Origin: an uncultured Pseudodesulfovibrio sp.
GTDB taxonomy: Bacteria > Desulfobacterota > Desulfovibrionia > Desulfovibrionales > Desulfovibrionaceae
Direction: 5' to 3'
NCBI RefSeq assembly: GCF_963664965.1
Contig: NZ_OY761823.1
Coordinates: forward strand, 630,001 to 694,000
DNA length: 64,000 bases
Shown: positions 41,595 to 50,523 of the stretch, piece by piece
How positions within the stretch are numbered: position 1 is the stretch's first letter
Layout: every line of letters starts with the position of its first letter
Translations under genes and position numbers: made by a program
Notes under the pieces: generated by a model
Database searches by the model: none
What the model was told of the DNA's origin: nothing
What the model saw: the letters and a program-made list of their open reading frames with translations, nothing else

Positions 41595-41668
41595 GACAGC
41601 ATAGTGTTATATGACGACCACTATTTATTCAAATAAAACTTAGCGATAGCAACTGCGAGTAGGCCTCA

Positions 41669-42910
41669 ATGCTTCATAGGTACCAAATCCGACAAATTAA
41701 ATTTAAGTCCGGAGAACGTCATGCTGTTCTGATTCATCCAAATGGAAGCGTTCCATTTTACCCCTCGTATTATGCGATGAGCGTTTCTCGAATTGGGAAA
41801 TCCGTAAATACCGTTGTATCTGAACTGACAGCTATCAAGCACCTATACACGTGGGCCGACACAACTGGAGTAGACCTTCACGAAAGCATTGTCTCTGGCA
41901 AGATGCTAAGTCTCTCTCAAATCGACAGCTTGGTCCATGCGTGCCAACTTTCGTATAAGAACCTCGTTGCGGACATTGAAAGTAGCTCCACTTCAGCCAA
42001 CAAGGTCCTTGAACTACGGGCGAAGTTCGGTGACTTCGTTAGCTCAGGAACTCAAAGCATAAGGCTGAACTACATAATTAAATATCTCGACTGGCTCATC
42101 TTTGAACTTTTCAAAAAATCAGATGCCAAGAATTTTTCAGAAGTCACTGAGAAAAAGAAAGATTTTTTGCAATGCATTAAAGCACGAATTCCCAACATGA
42201 GGCCTGATAGCTACAGTGCCATAAGCACTCCAAAAGGGTATGATCTTACTGTACACCGCAGAATTCTTGATGTTATCGAACCTACACATCCAGACAACCC
42301 ATGGCGAGGAGATTTCGTGCGCCACAGGAATTGTTTGTATGTAAACATGTGCCTCGCCCTAGGGTTGAGGCTGGGGGACACTGAAAGCCTAGAAGTAACA
42401 CACATTGTCCGTACAGCGAATCCGCCATATCTCCAAATTCACAGGAAGCCAGACAACCCTGAAGATCCGCGTATTCGAGAACCAAATATAAAAACACTAC
42501 CGCGAACATTAGTGATCGAACGAGCTTGGTTCCATCTTCTTTGCGACTACATAGATATTCATCGTCGCAAGCTCCCCGCAACGAAAAGGCATCCCTTTTT
42601 GTTTGTTTCGAGATCAGGGCAACCCATTTCGCGAGATTCTGCTCGCCGGATAGTTACTGGCCTAAGGCAGGTTGATGGAATTCCAGACGACATAACTCAG
42701 CACACCCTCAGGCACGCGTGGAACGAAAGATTCAGTGAGATTTGTGACGAGCGAGGTGTTTCACCAGAACAAGAAGCATTTGCTCGACGTGAATACATGG
42801 GATGGTCCCCTTCTTCGGGTATGCCTGCTCGTTACAACCGGCGGCGCTTAAAAAGAAAAGCCGATGAGTACTCTCTCGAAATGCAAAGTAAAATTATCCG
42901 GAAGAAATGA
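41669..42910 (+). CDS. Tyrosine recombinase 1 (413 residues)
   Basis: The C-terminal half has the catalytic set of the family. Arg lies in CLALGLRLGDTESL (about 233), His-x-x-Arg in QHTLRHAWNERF (about 345), Trp replaces the second His in MGWSPSSG, and the nucleophile Tyr is in PARYNRRR (about 388). Trp at that place is tolerated in Cre-type enzymes. The N-terminal half (about 1-150) should be the arm- or core-binding domain. It is the first gene of an operon in which each following gene overlaps the previous one, here by the 4-bp ATGA. It should act with the other two recombinases in excision and integration. Confidence 0.9.
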   Translation: MLHRYQIRQIKFKSGERHAVLIHPNGSVPFYPSYYAMSVSRIGKSVNTVVSELTAIKHLYTWADTTGVDLHESIVSGKMLSLSQIDSLVHACQLSYKNLVADIESSSTSANKVLELRAKFGDFVSSGTQSIRLNYIIKYLDWLIFELFKKSDAKNFSEVTEKKKDFLQCIKARIPNMRPDSYSAISTPKGYDLTVHRRILDVIEPTHPDNPWRGDFVRHRNCLYVNMCLALGLRLGDTESLEVTHIVRTANPPYLQIHRKPDNPEDPRIREPNIKTLPRTLVIERAWFHLLCDYIDIHRRKLPATKRHPFLFVSRSGQPISRDSARRIVTGLRQVDGIPDDITQHTLRHAWNERFSEICDERGVSPEQEAFARREYMGWSPSSGMPARYNRRRLKRKADEYSLEMQSKIIRKK

Positions 42911-44508
42911 TGCCTCAACTTCAACCGCAGTTTCTCGAATTGCCAACCCAAGCTACAACGCGAGATGGGCTTGAGTATGATCCTAGTGATGACGTTTGGG
43001 TCTTTGAAACCGCGTCCGTTATCCGTCGGTTTTATTTCAATAAAATAAAAAATATCTTGTCAGACGAACTGTTTCTTAGCTTCAAAAAGTTTTTCATTCA
43101 CCATCTTTCAAACCACCATGTGTCCACTAGCCACTTGTATATGCAAATTCTGGTTAGTTTTATCTCCAGATTGAACATCACTAACATGAGCGAAGTTAAA
43201 GTCAGTGCAATCGTTAGCCATATCAATTCAGATGTTCCTAAACATCATAAAATATATCTGCCTCTGCTTTTCAAACAGCTTCACGAGCTTGGCCTACCAG
43301 GCTTGGAGCTAGACGCCATAAGAAGCCTTGAACGAATCAGGGCTCCCAAGATAAGCCATAATTATCTCACTCTTTCCTTCGACCCTATAGAGGGACCATA
43401 CAGTGAACAAGAATCACAGAACCTTCATGATGAAGTCGACCGCGTGTATGGTGATGAGTTGATTGACTCCAAAAAATACCTTCTCTTCTTACTGTGCGAA
43501 GTCTTTGGAGCTAGGCCTCAACAGATAATTGACTTAAAAATTCAAGACTTTCTGGTAAAATCAAGAGGTGAAGGAGTGGAGTACAGCCTGAACATTCCAC
43601 GAGCGAAAGGAAAGAATAGACCTCGGCGATCAGAGTTCACTGAACGTCCTCTCACTCCTGACTTCGCTCATATAATCGAAAACTGGGTAGACCAAGTAAA
43701 AGATGAGTTCAGGGCACTGGATGATAATACTCGCTATAATCTTCAAGAACTCCCTTTTTTTCCGTTTTGGAAACGATCTAAAGGCGTCGAGCCTGGATTT
43801 GAATATCATTCGACATACGGTTCATTGAATGGCCATTTGAAAGCGGTGCAGAAAAAAATTGATGTCATTTCTGAAAGGACAGGGGGAAAGCTAAATGTCA
43901 CGTTCTATCGCTCAAGACGAACTCTTGGCACACGCATGGGGGCAAATGGTGCCAGCGAAAATGAAATCGCTATCGTGCTAGATCATTCCAACACAAATTC
44001 CTGCAAACACTACATCCAGCCTGGCCACGAGCTATACTGGCTCATGGACAAAGAGCTGTCCCCCTATATTGATCCACTTGTGCAAGCCTTTAAAGGAGAG
44101 GTGGTAGAAAGGAAAAACATATTTGGGACCAATCAAACTTATCAAGAAGTTCGCGCAGACGACCCAAGAAGTGGGGAGTGTGGGCTATGCGTCCGACCTT
44201 CTGGCTGTGCCATTTATGGAGAAAATGATGACCCTGAAACTCTTTTAACTGGCTTACCTTTTTCTTGCTATCGTTGTTGGAACTTTAAAGCGTTTGACGA
44301 CCTAGATATTCACGAAGAGCACCTGGCAATCATGAAGAAAGAGCGCGACTTGCACTTGCGAGGTTACAAGCAAAATGGGCCTGCTACACAGCCGCTCATT
44401 GCGATGCAGTTTGATGTTGTTATCAGGGCCATTGAAGAGGTCCTTTCAAAGATTCTTGAAAATGATATCTCTACGTTCGATTTTGGCGGGGCCGCATATA
44501 ATGCCTAA
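42907..44508 (+). CDS. Tyrosine recombinase 2 (533 residues)
   Basis: Catalytic residues can be placed as Arg in CEVFGARPQQIIDL (about 200), the box FYRSRRTLGTR (Arg in place of the usual His, about 340), His in VLDHSNTNS and Tyr in CKHYIQPG (about 370). A C-terminal extension of about 150 residues contains cysteines (GECGLCVRPSGC, CYRCW) that look like a small zinc-binding tail. The start overlaps recombinase 1 by 4 bp and the stop overlaps the next small gene by 8 bp. The box I His substitution may lower activity or mark a supporting subunit. Confidence 0.88.
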   Translation: MMPQLQPQFLELPTQATTRDGLEYDPSDDVWVFETASVIRRFYFNKIKNILSDELFLSFKKFFIHHLSNHHVSTSHLYMQILVSFISRLNITNMSEVKVSAIVSHINSDVPKHHKIYLPLLFKQLHELGLPGLELDAIRSLERIRAPKISHNYLTLSFDPIEGPYSEQESQNLHDEVDRVYGDELIDSKKYLLFLLCEVFGARPQQIIDLKIQDFLVKSRGEGVEYSLNIPRAKGKNRPRRSEFTERPLTPDFAHIIENWVDQVKDEFRALDDNTRYNLQELPFFPFWKRSKGVEPGFEYHSTYGSLNGHLKAVQKKIDVISERTGGKLNVTFYRSRRTLGTRMGANGASENEIAIVLDHSNTNSCKHYIQPGHELYWLMDKELSPYIDPLVQAFKGEVVERKNIFGTNQTYQEVRADDPRSGECGLCVRPSGCAIYGENDDPETLLTGLPFSCYRCWNFKAFDDLDIHEEHLAIMKKERDLHLRGYKQNGPATQPLIAMQFDVVIRAIEEVLSKILENDISTFDFGGAAYNA

Positions 44509-44965
44509 GAATATCACCCCTGAGATCCTCGCCCTGCTGGAACCTTACCTAGAGAAGCTTGATGCATCATGGGATGCCCAACCCGAAGGCATGCGCCAGC
44601 CCACATTACCCGTGACAGTTGACAGAAAAATTAACGTGCGAGCCATTGCAAAAGCCATTGGCCTGCGCCAAACCCAAGAGCAACATTTCTTTCGCAAGCC
44701 AGAGCTTGCCGCCCCCATAAACGCACTATGTTCAGTCCAAGGAGTTAAGCCTATTGGCTCCCGTGTGCTAGCAGAGCATGGCGACAAAGCCGCTGCAAAG
44801 CGTCTTGTAAGAACCGCAACGGAAAAGAACGATCTTGCTCGCGCTCTTGCTGAAAAAGAGGCTAAGATTGAATCTTTGCGCGAAGAGAATGCGATGCTTC
44901 TTTCAAGGTTGGCTCAATTCGAATCCATTGGAACCTCTATCCGTACCAAATGGCCGGAAGACTAG
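44501..44965 (+). CDS. Small coiled-coil accessory protein of the mobility module
   Basis: The ATG at 44501 overlaps the end of recombinase 2 by 8 bp and gives 154 residues. The middle (about 40-100) has a helical, basic segment (NVRAIAKAIGLRQTQEQHFFRK) that may bind DNA. The C-terminus (about 110-145) is a coiled coil (LARALAEKEAKIESLREENAML). It resembles in size and layout the small TnpC-type proteins found beside recombinases in Tn554-like elements, but I cannot show homology by eye. Confidence 0.72.
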   Translation: MPKNITPEILALLEPYLEKLDASWDAQPEGMRQPTLPVTVDRKINVRAIAKAIGLRQTQEQHFFRKPELAAPINALCSVQGVKPIGSRVLAEHGDKAAAKRLVRTATEKNDLARALAEKEAKIESLREENAMLLSRLAQFESIGTSIRTKWPED

Positions 44966-47136
44966 TGCAGATTAAAGTCAAGCGCATAGTCAGCCAAAAG
45001 GCTTTCGGTATAATCTTTGCTGGAGAAGCCCTCACTGGCAAACAGGTCGGCGATCAAATCCTGGTCAAAGCCATTGCTTCGCGCATTGTGGGCGTGCCCT
45101 CCTTGGGGGAAACATGGGAAATCTCTGGGGGCATTAAAAGGACTAGATGGGGTGACCAGGTGGAGGCTGAATATGCTTACCGCATAAAGCCTACAGGTGA
45201 ACTCCTAATACATTTCCTGTCTAATAATTGCCCCGGCGTAGGGCTAACCAGAGCCAAACGTTTATGGGACAAATGGGGCAATGGTCTGGCTGAAGCGCTG
45301 TCCAATGGAAACATCGAAGAGATAGCTCAAGTCATTGCGCCTAATCGCCCACTTCTCTCTGTTCGGCTTGCTTCTCTAGTCTGCCGTGAATGGAAACGGC
45401 AGGAAGCTGAATCCAATTTAGCTGCATGGTTTCAATCTCATGGGATTGACTCCCCAAGGCTGCTCCAATTGTGTTCAACAACATTCGGAACAAATGCTGT
45501 GGGTCGGCTCCGTAGCAACCCATGGTGCCTGTCCTCAATGATGGATTGGGAACAATGCGATACACTCGGCCTCAAAGTTCTAGCTGAGATCGGATCGGCT
45601 GCACCTTACGCTTCAAACAAACGACTCCTTGGAGCCGTTGATTCTGCAGTTAGAGACATTTTAACGTCCGGCTCTACCTCCATCGGCCTATTCGGCCTGG
45701 AGGAACTCCTGAAAAACAAGCTGGACGATTCTAAGTTAGTGTATGACGCCGTGCGGCTTGGTCTTGAATATGGTGCAATTCTCCATAGCGACAAGAAGTG
45801 GATGCCGCCTGGATCGGCTTACATGGAAAGGTCGGTAATTGGTGCTTTGCGACAGCTTCAAGACGATGGCCAACTCAAAGCCGATGAGCAAAACATCAGA
45901 GATATACTAACAAAGCTAAGTGCTGGTCATATCAATCCCGATGAGAAACAAATTCAGGCCATGCTTCACATTCTTCGTTCGCCTTTGTCCTGCTTGGTGG
46001 GCGGTGCCGGAACTGGCAAGACAACAATTCTGCGATACGTAGTGCGACTCTGGCACCGGTTGGGTGGAAACGTCCTCATGGCAACCCTTTCGGGAAAAGC
46101 TGCATTGAAGCTGAGTCAAAGCACTGGTCTGTTGGCAAAGACGTTAACCCGCACCTTGGCCGAACTCGAAGAAGAGAACGGAAAAGACTACGACCTAGCA
46201 GAAATCAACGAAAGGACACTGGTTGTTATTGATGAGGCCAGCATGGTTGATTTGGTAACTTTTCATGCGCTGATGAAGCACATGAAAAGAGGTTCAAGAT
46301 TGCTTCTGTCTGGCGATCCTGCGCAACTCCCACCAATTGGCTTCGGTCTTGTCTTCCATCGGCTCGTTGAGGATGAATCCATCACCGTCACCTTGAGCAA
46401 AATTTATCGGCAGACCGCAGACAGCGGTATTCCCTTGGTGGCAAAGGCTCTGCGCGAAAGGCGTATGCCTTCTGTCTCTCAGTACCAAGGCAGGGGCGAA
46501 GGTGTTTCCTTCATCCCGGCTTCGCTGGAATCAATCTCGACAATCATTGAGCAGGTCGTGGACGACTTCGGCGGCTTTGAGGACCTGATGATCGTCACCG
46601 CAATCAATCGTGGCCCGGCTGGTGTGGATCAGCTCAACCGCCTGTTCCATAACAGGTATATGCAGCAAACCCATTTGCCCGAACTCAAGGGCAGCTTGGG
46701 CCAACACTTCTGCCCTGGAGAGCCGGTGATCCATCTCAAGAACGACTATCAGCGAACTATCTTCAACGGCAGCTTGGGCACGGTTCTGGACGTGGATCGT
46801 GACGAACACAACCTCACGGCAAACCTTGATGGCAAAGTTGTCAGCTTTGACGCGGACCAACTGATCGACCTTTCACTGGCTTATGCCATCACTTGCCACA
46901 AGTGCCAGGGCAGCCAAGTTAAGCGAGTTATTGTCCCGGTTTACCAAACCAGATTGCTTGACCCTTCATGGCTATACACGGCCATCACAAGAGCCGAAAT
47001 GCAGGTTGTATTGGTCGGAGACGAAAAAGAGATCGAAAAAGCCTTAGAACGGGAATTCGCGGCTGATTGTCGCGGTGTAGGATTTAGGTGGTATAATGAG
47101 CAAAACGCAGATTATCCAATTCAAACCCAAGCGTGA
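44950..47136 (+). CDS. RecD-like superfamily 1 DNA helicase (728 residues)
   Basis: This protein has N-terminal regions like RecD2 (OB and helix-hairpin parts, about 1-330; NNCPGVGLTRAKRLWDKWG). The helicase core follows: Walker A GGAGTGKTTILRYVV (about 353), motif II LVVIDEASMVD (about 420), and motif III LLSGDPAQLPPIGFG. The C-terminal motifs are AITCHKCQGSQVKRVIVP and YTAITRAE. RecD2-type enzymes move 5' to 3' on single-stranded DNA. Its place inside the recombinase operon, overlapping the neighbours by 16 and 41 bp, suggests it helps to process the element DNA during transfer or replication-linked excision. Confidence 0.92.
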   Translation: MAGRLVQIKVKRIVSQKAFGIIFAGEALTGKQVGDQILVKAIASRIVGVPSLGETWEISGGIKRTRWGDQVEAEYAYRIKPTGELLIHFLSNNCPGVGLTRAKRLWDKWGNGLAEALSNGNIEEIAQVIAPNRPLLSVRLASLVCREWKRQEAESNLAAWFQSHGIDSPRLLQLCSTTFGTNAVGRLRSNPWCLSSMMDWEQCDTLGLKVLAEIGSAAPYASNKRLLGAVDSAVRDILTSGSTSIGLFGLEELLKNKLDDSKLVYDAVRLGLEYGAILHSDKKWMPPGSAYMERSVIGALRQLQDDGQLKADEQNIRDILTKLSAGHINPDEKQIQAMLHILRSPLSCLVGGAGTGKTTILRYVVRLWHRLGGNVLMATLSGKAALKLSQSTGLLAKTLTRTLAELEEENGKDYDLAEINERTLVVIDEASMVDLVTFHALMKHMKRGSRLLLSGDPAQLPPIGFGLVFHRLVEDESITVTLSKIYRQTADSGIPLVAKALRERRMPSVSQYQGRGEGVSFIPASLESISTIIEQVVDDFGGFEDLMIVTAINRGPAGVDQLNRLFHNRYMQQTHLPELKGSLGQHFCPGEPVIHLKNDYQRTIFNGSLGTVLDVDRDEHNLTANLDGKVVSFDADQLIDLSLAYAITCHKCQGSQVKRVIVPVYQTRLLDPSWLYTAITRAEMQVVLVGDEKEIEKALEREFAADCRGVGFRWYNEQNADYPIQTQA

Positions 47137-49156
47137 AGTAGACGCAATTGAGAACGTCAACGCTTTCATCGAAATGGCCAAGAATGAATTGACGGTTTTC
47201 GGTGCTAATCTCGATTGGGATGCTATTGTTTGGGACTTAAGCAAACATGCTGTCAGGAGAGATGGGAAAAGCAACAACATCCTTTGGGGAACAATTGACA
47301 CTAAAAACAAATGGTCTGCTGTAGCGATGGAGAAGCCTATTCTTGACTATGCCAAGGCCTACCTAAGGGAACTTGCTGGTCTTGAATGGAAGCTCTCGTA
47401 CAATCAAGATGTGTATGCACTTAGAGCTTTAGAAAAGGCTTTAGTTGACAGCGGCAAAGAGCCCTGCCCAACAAATGTAGACATTGATATCCTTAATTAC
47501 GCCTGTCAGCTGATTGAAAACAAATGGGCGGGAAACAAATACCAAATTGCAAAAAAACTGGAATTGATTGGTATTCATTTGGTCAGTAATCTTATGGTCA
47601 AATGCATCCCTTTCCAATGGAAGTCGCCTGTAAAAAACAAAGATTGGGAAGGGAGGAAAATCGGTGAGGCTTATGATCAATATCGCTCTGACAAAGTCCC
47701 AACCGACACATGCCTTTACGCTATAGCAGATATTTACCATTCAACTGAATCAATGCCGGAAATTATTGCAGCTTCTTACGCAATATTACTCCTATCTAAT
47801 CCTTGCCGTGCCACTGAAGCTTTAACGCAAAGACATAACTGCGAGATGTTTGATCATCTGGGCATCCCTGGTTCCTACGCGCTGAACTGGCTGCCACTAA
47901 AAGGCGGTGATCCTGTACAAAAAATAATCCTTCCGGTTTGGGAGGATGTTGTCAAAGACATGATGAAGCGGCTTACTTCAATAACTCAAGAAGCTAGAGA
48001 TATTGCTAAATGGTATGAAGAGAATCCCGGACACATGTATCTCCCAAAGGAGTATGAACACTTACGGAACGAGGAGTGGATAGATTTCCCAACCGTCCGC
48101 GAACTTCTTGATGTGAGTCGAATTACACTGACGAGGCTCAAGCAAAAGCACAAATTTAAAACGATAGGTGGTAGCTTCAAACCAGCGCAAATGAAGTTCA
48201 GCGACCTTGAGAAAGTTGTTCTCGCGAAACTACCAAAGAACTTTCCTTACCTAAATAAGCAAGGGCTTAAATATGGTGAAATGCTCTTTATTGTTCCATA
48301 TTACTTTTTTAAAGCAGACACAGATTCCTTCTCTAAAGTGCTCTTTGAACCAGTTACATACAGCCATTTACAGTATCTTTTTGGTGGATACGAGGCTCAC
48401 CCTACAAAGTCCATGTTCTATAATAATGGTCTAAATGAGCCTGATGGAACCCCTATTGTTTTTCGCCCCCACTCTGCTCGCCACTGGCAAAACACGACAA
48501 TGCTTTACAAGCGAACCTCACGAACATTTATAAACTACTACTCTGGTAGAAAAAATGAAAAACACTTGAGTAGCTATGACCACTTAACAGCAAAAGAAGT
48601 GAATGATGGATACCTGGAAATCATTGGAGACAGAGGCTTGTTGCAAACAGATGCTGGAACCCAAAAGGCTCTCTCGGTTTACAACAAGGCAGAAACAATT
48701 GCTCTCATGCTTGAGTCAAAATTTAGTAATGCACACGTTACAAAAATTGGATTCTGCACACACGACATGCTGACTCCATGTAGAAAGCGTGGGGCACACT
48801 ATACATGCAGCCGTCACGTCTATATCAAAGGGGACGAACGGCTTGACCTGTTTTTGGCCGAAGACATCGCAATCCTGAAAGAAAAAATCCGATTCATGGA
48901 AGAAGAAAAGCCAATGCCACAAGGCAAGGATCTCCGTCTTATTCAGACGAAACAGGAATTGGCGATCCTTAGCAATATCGTTTCAATTTTGAATAACCCG
49001 TCCTATCCAACCGGTTCATACTTTATGATTGATCCGAGGCTTGAGTCTTCAACAATGAAAGTGGCGTACTACGAGCAAACAAATGAATTCTTAGGCGGTA
49101 GGCCCGATGATTCTGTATACCTAGCAAAGGTAGGTGAATTATGTCTCGACATCTAA
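47096..49156 (+). CDS. Tyrosine recombinase 3 (686 residues)
   Basis: This is the largest of the three recombinases. Catalytic residues are Arg in LLSNPCRATEALTQR (about 240), His-x-x-Arg in FRPHSARHWQNT (about 465), a basic residue in YYSGRKNEKH and Tyr in SSYDHLTA (about 500). A long region between them contains an inserted helical part. The C-terminus has a Cys/His segment (IGFCTHDMLTPCRKRGAHYTCSRH), probably a zinc-binding module. The start lies 41 bp inside the helicase gene. Size and position recall TnpB of Tn554. It is expected to act with recombinases 1 and 2. Confidence 0.87.
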   Translation: MSKTQIIQFKPKREVDAIENVNAFIEMAKNELTVFGANLDWDAIVWDLSKHAVRRDGKSNNILWGTIDTKNKWSAVAMEKPILDYAKAYLRELAGLEWKLSYNQDVYALRALEKALVDSGKEPCPTNVDIDILNYACQLIENKWAGNKYQIAKKLELIGIHLVSNLMVKCIPFQWKSPVKNKDWEGRKIGEAYDQYRSDKVPTDTCLYAIADIYHSTESMPEIIAASYAILLLSNPCRATEALTQRHNCEMFDHLGIPGSYALNWLPLKGGDPVQKIILPVWEDVVKDMMKRLTSITQEARDIAKWYEENPGHMYLPKEYEHLRNEEWIDFPTVRELLDVSRITLTRLKQKHKFKTIGGSFKPAQMKFSDLEKVVLAKLPKNFPYLNKQGLKYGEMLFIVPYYFFKADTDSFSKVLFEPVTYSHLQYLFGGYEAHPTKSMFYNNGLNEPDGTPIVFRPHSARHWQNTTMLYKRTSRTFINYYSGRKNEKHLSSYDHLTAKEVNDGYLEIIGDRGLLQTDAGTQKALSVYNKAETIALMLESKFSNAHVTKIGFCTHDMLTPCRKRGAHYTCSRHVYIKGDERLDLFLAEDIAILKEKIRFMEEEKPMPQGKDLRLIQTKQELAILSNIVSILNNPSYPTGSYFMIDPRLESSTMKVAYYEQTNEFLGGRPDDSVYLAKVGELCLDI

Positions 49157-49542
49157 CCCCTGACGCCATAGATGCCATCGTTGTCTTGATCGAAAAATGG
49201 GAAGGCAAGCTCTCCTGGCCTTTGCTGGTAAATGCTGTCTTTCTAGTAATTGGCAGCAAGTACAGTCGGCAAACATTGTCCAGTAAGGCCAAAATTCAAG
49301 CAGCTTTTGACGAGCGAAAACAGCAACTCAAAACAGGAAGCAAGGCTCCGAAATATTACACAACTAGAGAAGTAGATTTAGCCCTTCAGCAACTGGAGCG
49401 CCTGAAACTTGAGAATAAAGCATTGAAAAAGGAAAGGGATACTTTGCTCGGCCAAATATCTATATGGTCTTACAACGCAGCCATAAAAGGCCTGTCAGAG
49501 AGAGAATTAAACGCTCCTATCCCAAGTGCAAATAGAAAATAA
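49141..49542 (+). CDS. TnpC-like small coiled-coil protein
   Basis: This 133-residue protein starts at ATG 49141, 16 bp inside recombinase 3. It begins MSRHLTPDAIDAIVVLIEKW, followed by a basic helix region (SKYSRQTLSSKAKIQAAF). The C-terminal coiled coil (about 80-110) reads LQQLERLKLENKALKKERD. Its size, its position last in the recombinase operon and the coiled coil are as in TnpC of Tn554, which influences the orientation and frequency of insertion there. Homology is not proven by this reading. It ends 20 bp before the large terminal hairpin. Confidence 0.75.
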   Translation: MSRHLTPDAIDAIVVLIEKWEGKLSWPLLVNAVFLVIGSKYSRQTLSSKAKIQAAFDERKQQLKTGSKAPKYYTTREVDLALQQLERLKLENKALKKERDTLLGQISIWSYNAAIKGLSERELNAPIPSANRK

Positions 49543-49561
49543 CTGACCAACCTTCTCTACA

Positions 49562-49607
49562 AACAAATGTGGGCCGTGCAAATTGATTTGCACGGCCCAC
49601 ATTTGTT
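49562..49607. terminator. 22-bp perfect hairpin at the right end of the element
   Basis: The arms 49562-49583 and 49586-49607 are perfectly complementary with a two-base TG loop. It lies between the end of the recombinase operon and the end of the restored repressor gene, so it can serve as a bidirectional terminator. The length and perfection of the stem would also suit a recombinase- or strand-recognition site at the element end. Confidence 0.7.
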
Positions 49608-49624
49608 GTATGGAACTAATTTTT

Positions 49625-50225
49625 CTACATGGGAGAGAGGTTTTGCAGAACCCAGATGACGCGGCCCACGGTGCGCTCGGTCATTTCGGCGGCCGGGATG
49701 GTCAGGTCGGAGTACTGGCCGTTTTCCGCCTTGAGCAGGAAGGTGTCGCCCTGCATGAATACGCGGCGGATGGTCAGTCCCTGGTGCGGGAAGTACACGG
49801 CACACAGATCGCCGTCGGGATGTTCCTTCTGATTGCAGTCGATGCCGACGAATGCTCCGCGGCCGATGACCGGGGCCATGCTTGCGGAGTCGTTTTTCAC
49901 GACCTGAAGCTTCGGGCGGCAGAAGGATTCGGGCACGGACAGTTCCTCAACGGACTTGGGTTCCCATGCGGCTGCTTCCTTGTTCGCGCCAGCCATGGTG
50001 GACACGGGGACCACGCGGCTGCGGGAGTTCATCTTGCCATAGGGAGCCGGGGTTTCCTTGAGCAGGGTGTCTGCCGGAATCTTGGCCTTTGCGTCGTTGA
50101 TGTAGACAGGCTCGACGCCTTCGGACAGCCAGTCCGGGTCGAGGCCGTGGCTGCGGTAGAGCTTGAGGAACCAGTCTGCCGGAATGGAACACCGGCGTTT
50201 GGCGTCGGAGATGCTGGATTGGCGG
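49625..50225 (-). repeat. Right copy of the 601-bp direct repeat (3' part of the repressor gene)
   Basis: It is identical to 28172-28747 over 576 bp and differs from the left copy at four third-codon positions in the last 25 bp. It restores a complete repressor reading frame on the right side of the insertion. Homology ends sharply at 50225 / 28747. Confidence 0.93.
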
Positions 50226-50347
50226 ACATCAAGGACTTCGGCAAGCTGCACCTGGGTGCGCGCGCCAGTGGCCTTCTTGATGCGTTCGAGCGCTTCCTCA
50301 AACCATTTCAACTGAGCTTCATCGCATTGTCTTTTCTTTTTGGGCAT
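49625..50347 (-). CDS. S24-family (CI/LexA-like) transcriptional repressor, intact copy
   Basis: The ATG at 50347 with AAAAGGAC before it gives 240 residues; a longer frame upstream would cover the operators and is rejected. Residues 20-55 form a helix-turn-helix (GARTQVQLAEVLDVRQSSISDAKRR). The C-terminal domain (about 125-235) is of the S24 / LexA type: the Ser region is NDSASMAPVIGRGAFVG, and the usual Lys position reads LTIRRVF, so the self-cleavage Lys appears to be Arg. The gene is the target of the element. Its 3' two-thirds are the repeat copy next to the element, with an element-side terminator. It probably represses a promoter next to itself through the twin dyads at 50487-50523. 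Confidence 0.9.
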   Translation of the reverse strand: MPKKKRQCDEAQLKWFEEALERIKKATGARTQVQLAEVLDVRQSSISDAKRRCSIPADWFLKLYRSHGLDPDWLSEGVEPVYINDAKAKIPADTLLKETPAPYGKMNSRSRVVPVSTMAGANKEAAAWEPKSVEELSVPESFCRPKLQVVKNDSASMAPVIGRGAFVGIDCNQKEHPDGDLCAVYFPHQGLTIRRVFMQGDTFLLKAENGQYSDLTIPAAEMTERTVGRVIWVLQNLSPM

Positions 50348-50486
50348 GTCGGTCCTTTTTTTTGCTGACGATCGTATATTATGTCGCCGCAGGAAATTGC
50401 TTGCTTGTCGGGCATGACTGCCGATAGCGATTATACCATTTTTATTTGACGTTTGAATATAGCCTGTACAAGGCTTTCTGCTAAAT

Positions 50487-50523
50487 CGGGAGAAATTCCC
50501 GAGTAGATTGGGAGAAAATCCCG
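50487..50523. promoter_or_regulatory. Twin operator-like dyads upstream of the repressor gene
   Basis: CGGGAGAAATTCCCG at 50487-50501 and GGGAGAAAATCCCG at 50510-50523 are two copies of one dyad, centred 22-23 bp (two helical turns) apart. A TTGACA on the minus strand (50532 down to 50527) abuts them. Autoregulation by the S24 repressor is the natural reading. Confidence 0.6.

Larger units (their letters stand above)
28748..49624. mobile_element. Integrative element with tyrosine-recombinase module and JAB-E1/AAA+ cargo
   Basis: These 20.9 kb of unique, visibly A+T-richer sequence interrupt the S24 repressor gene and lie between two copies of its 3' part. With one repeat copy the unit is 21,478 bp. 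The right part (41669-49542) carries three tyrosine recombinases, a RecD-like helicase and two coiled-coil proteins. The left part (29045-39944) carries the E1/JAB cargo operon, and a zinc-finger protein is encoded on the other strand between them. There is no relaxase, mating-pair gene, replication initiator or phage structural gene. The multi-recombinase plus small coiled-coil arrangement recalls Tn554-type elements and the strand-biased integrative elements of Vibrio. That comparison is from memory. Confidence 0.88.

Noticed and set aside
28748..49624. The insertion as a prophage or conjugative element
   Set aside because: I find no capsid, portal, terminase, tail, lysis, relaxase, VirB/VirD4 or replication initiator gene.
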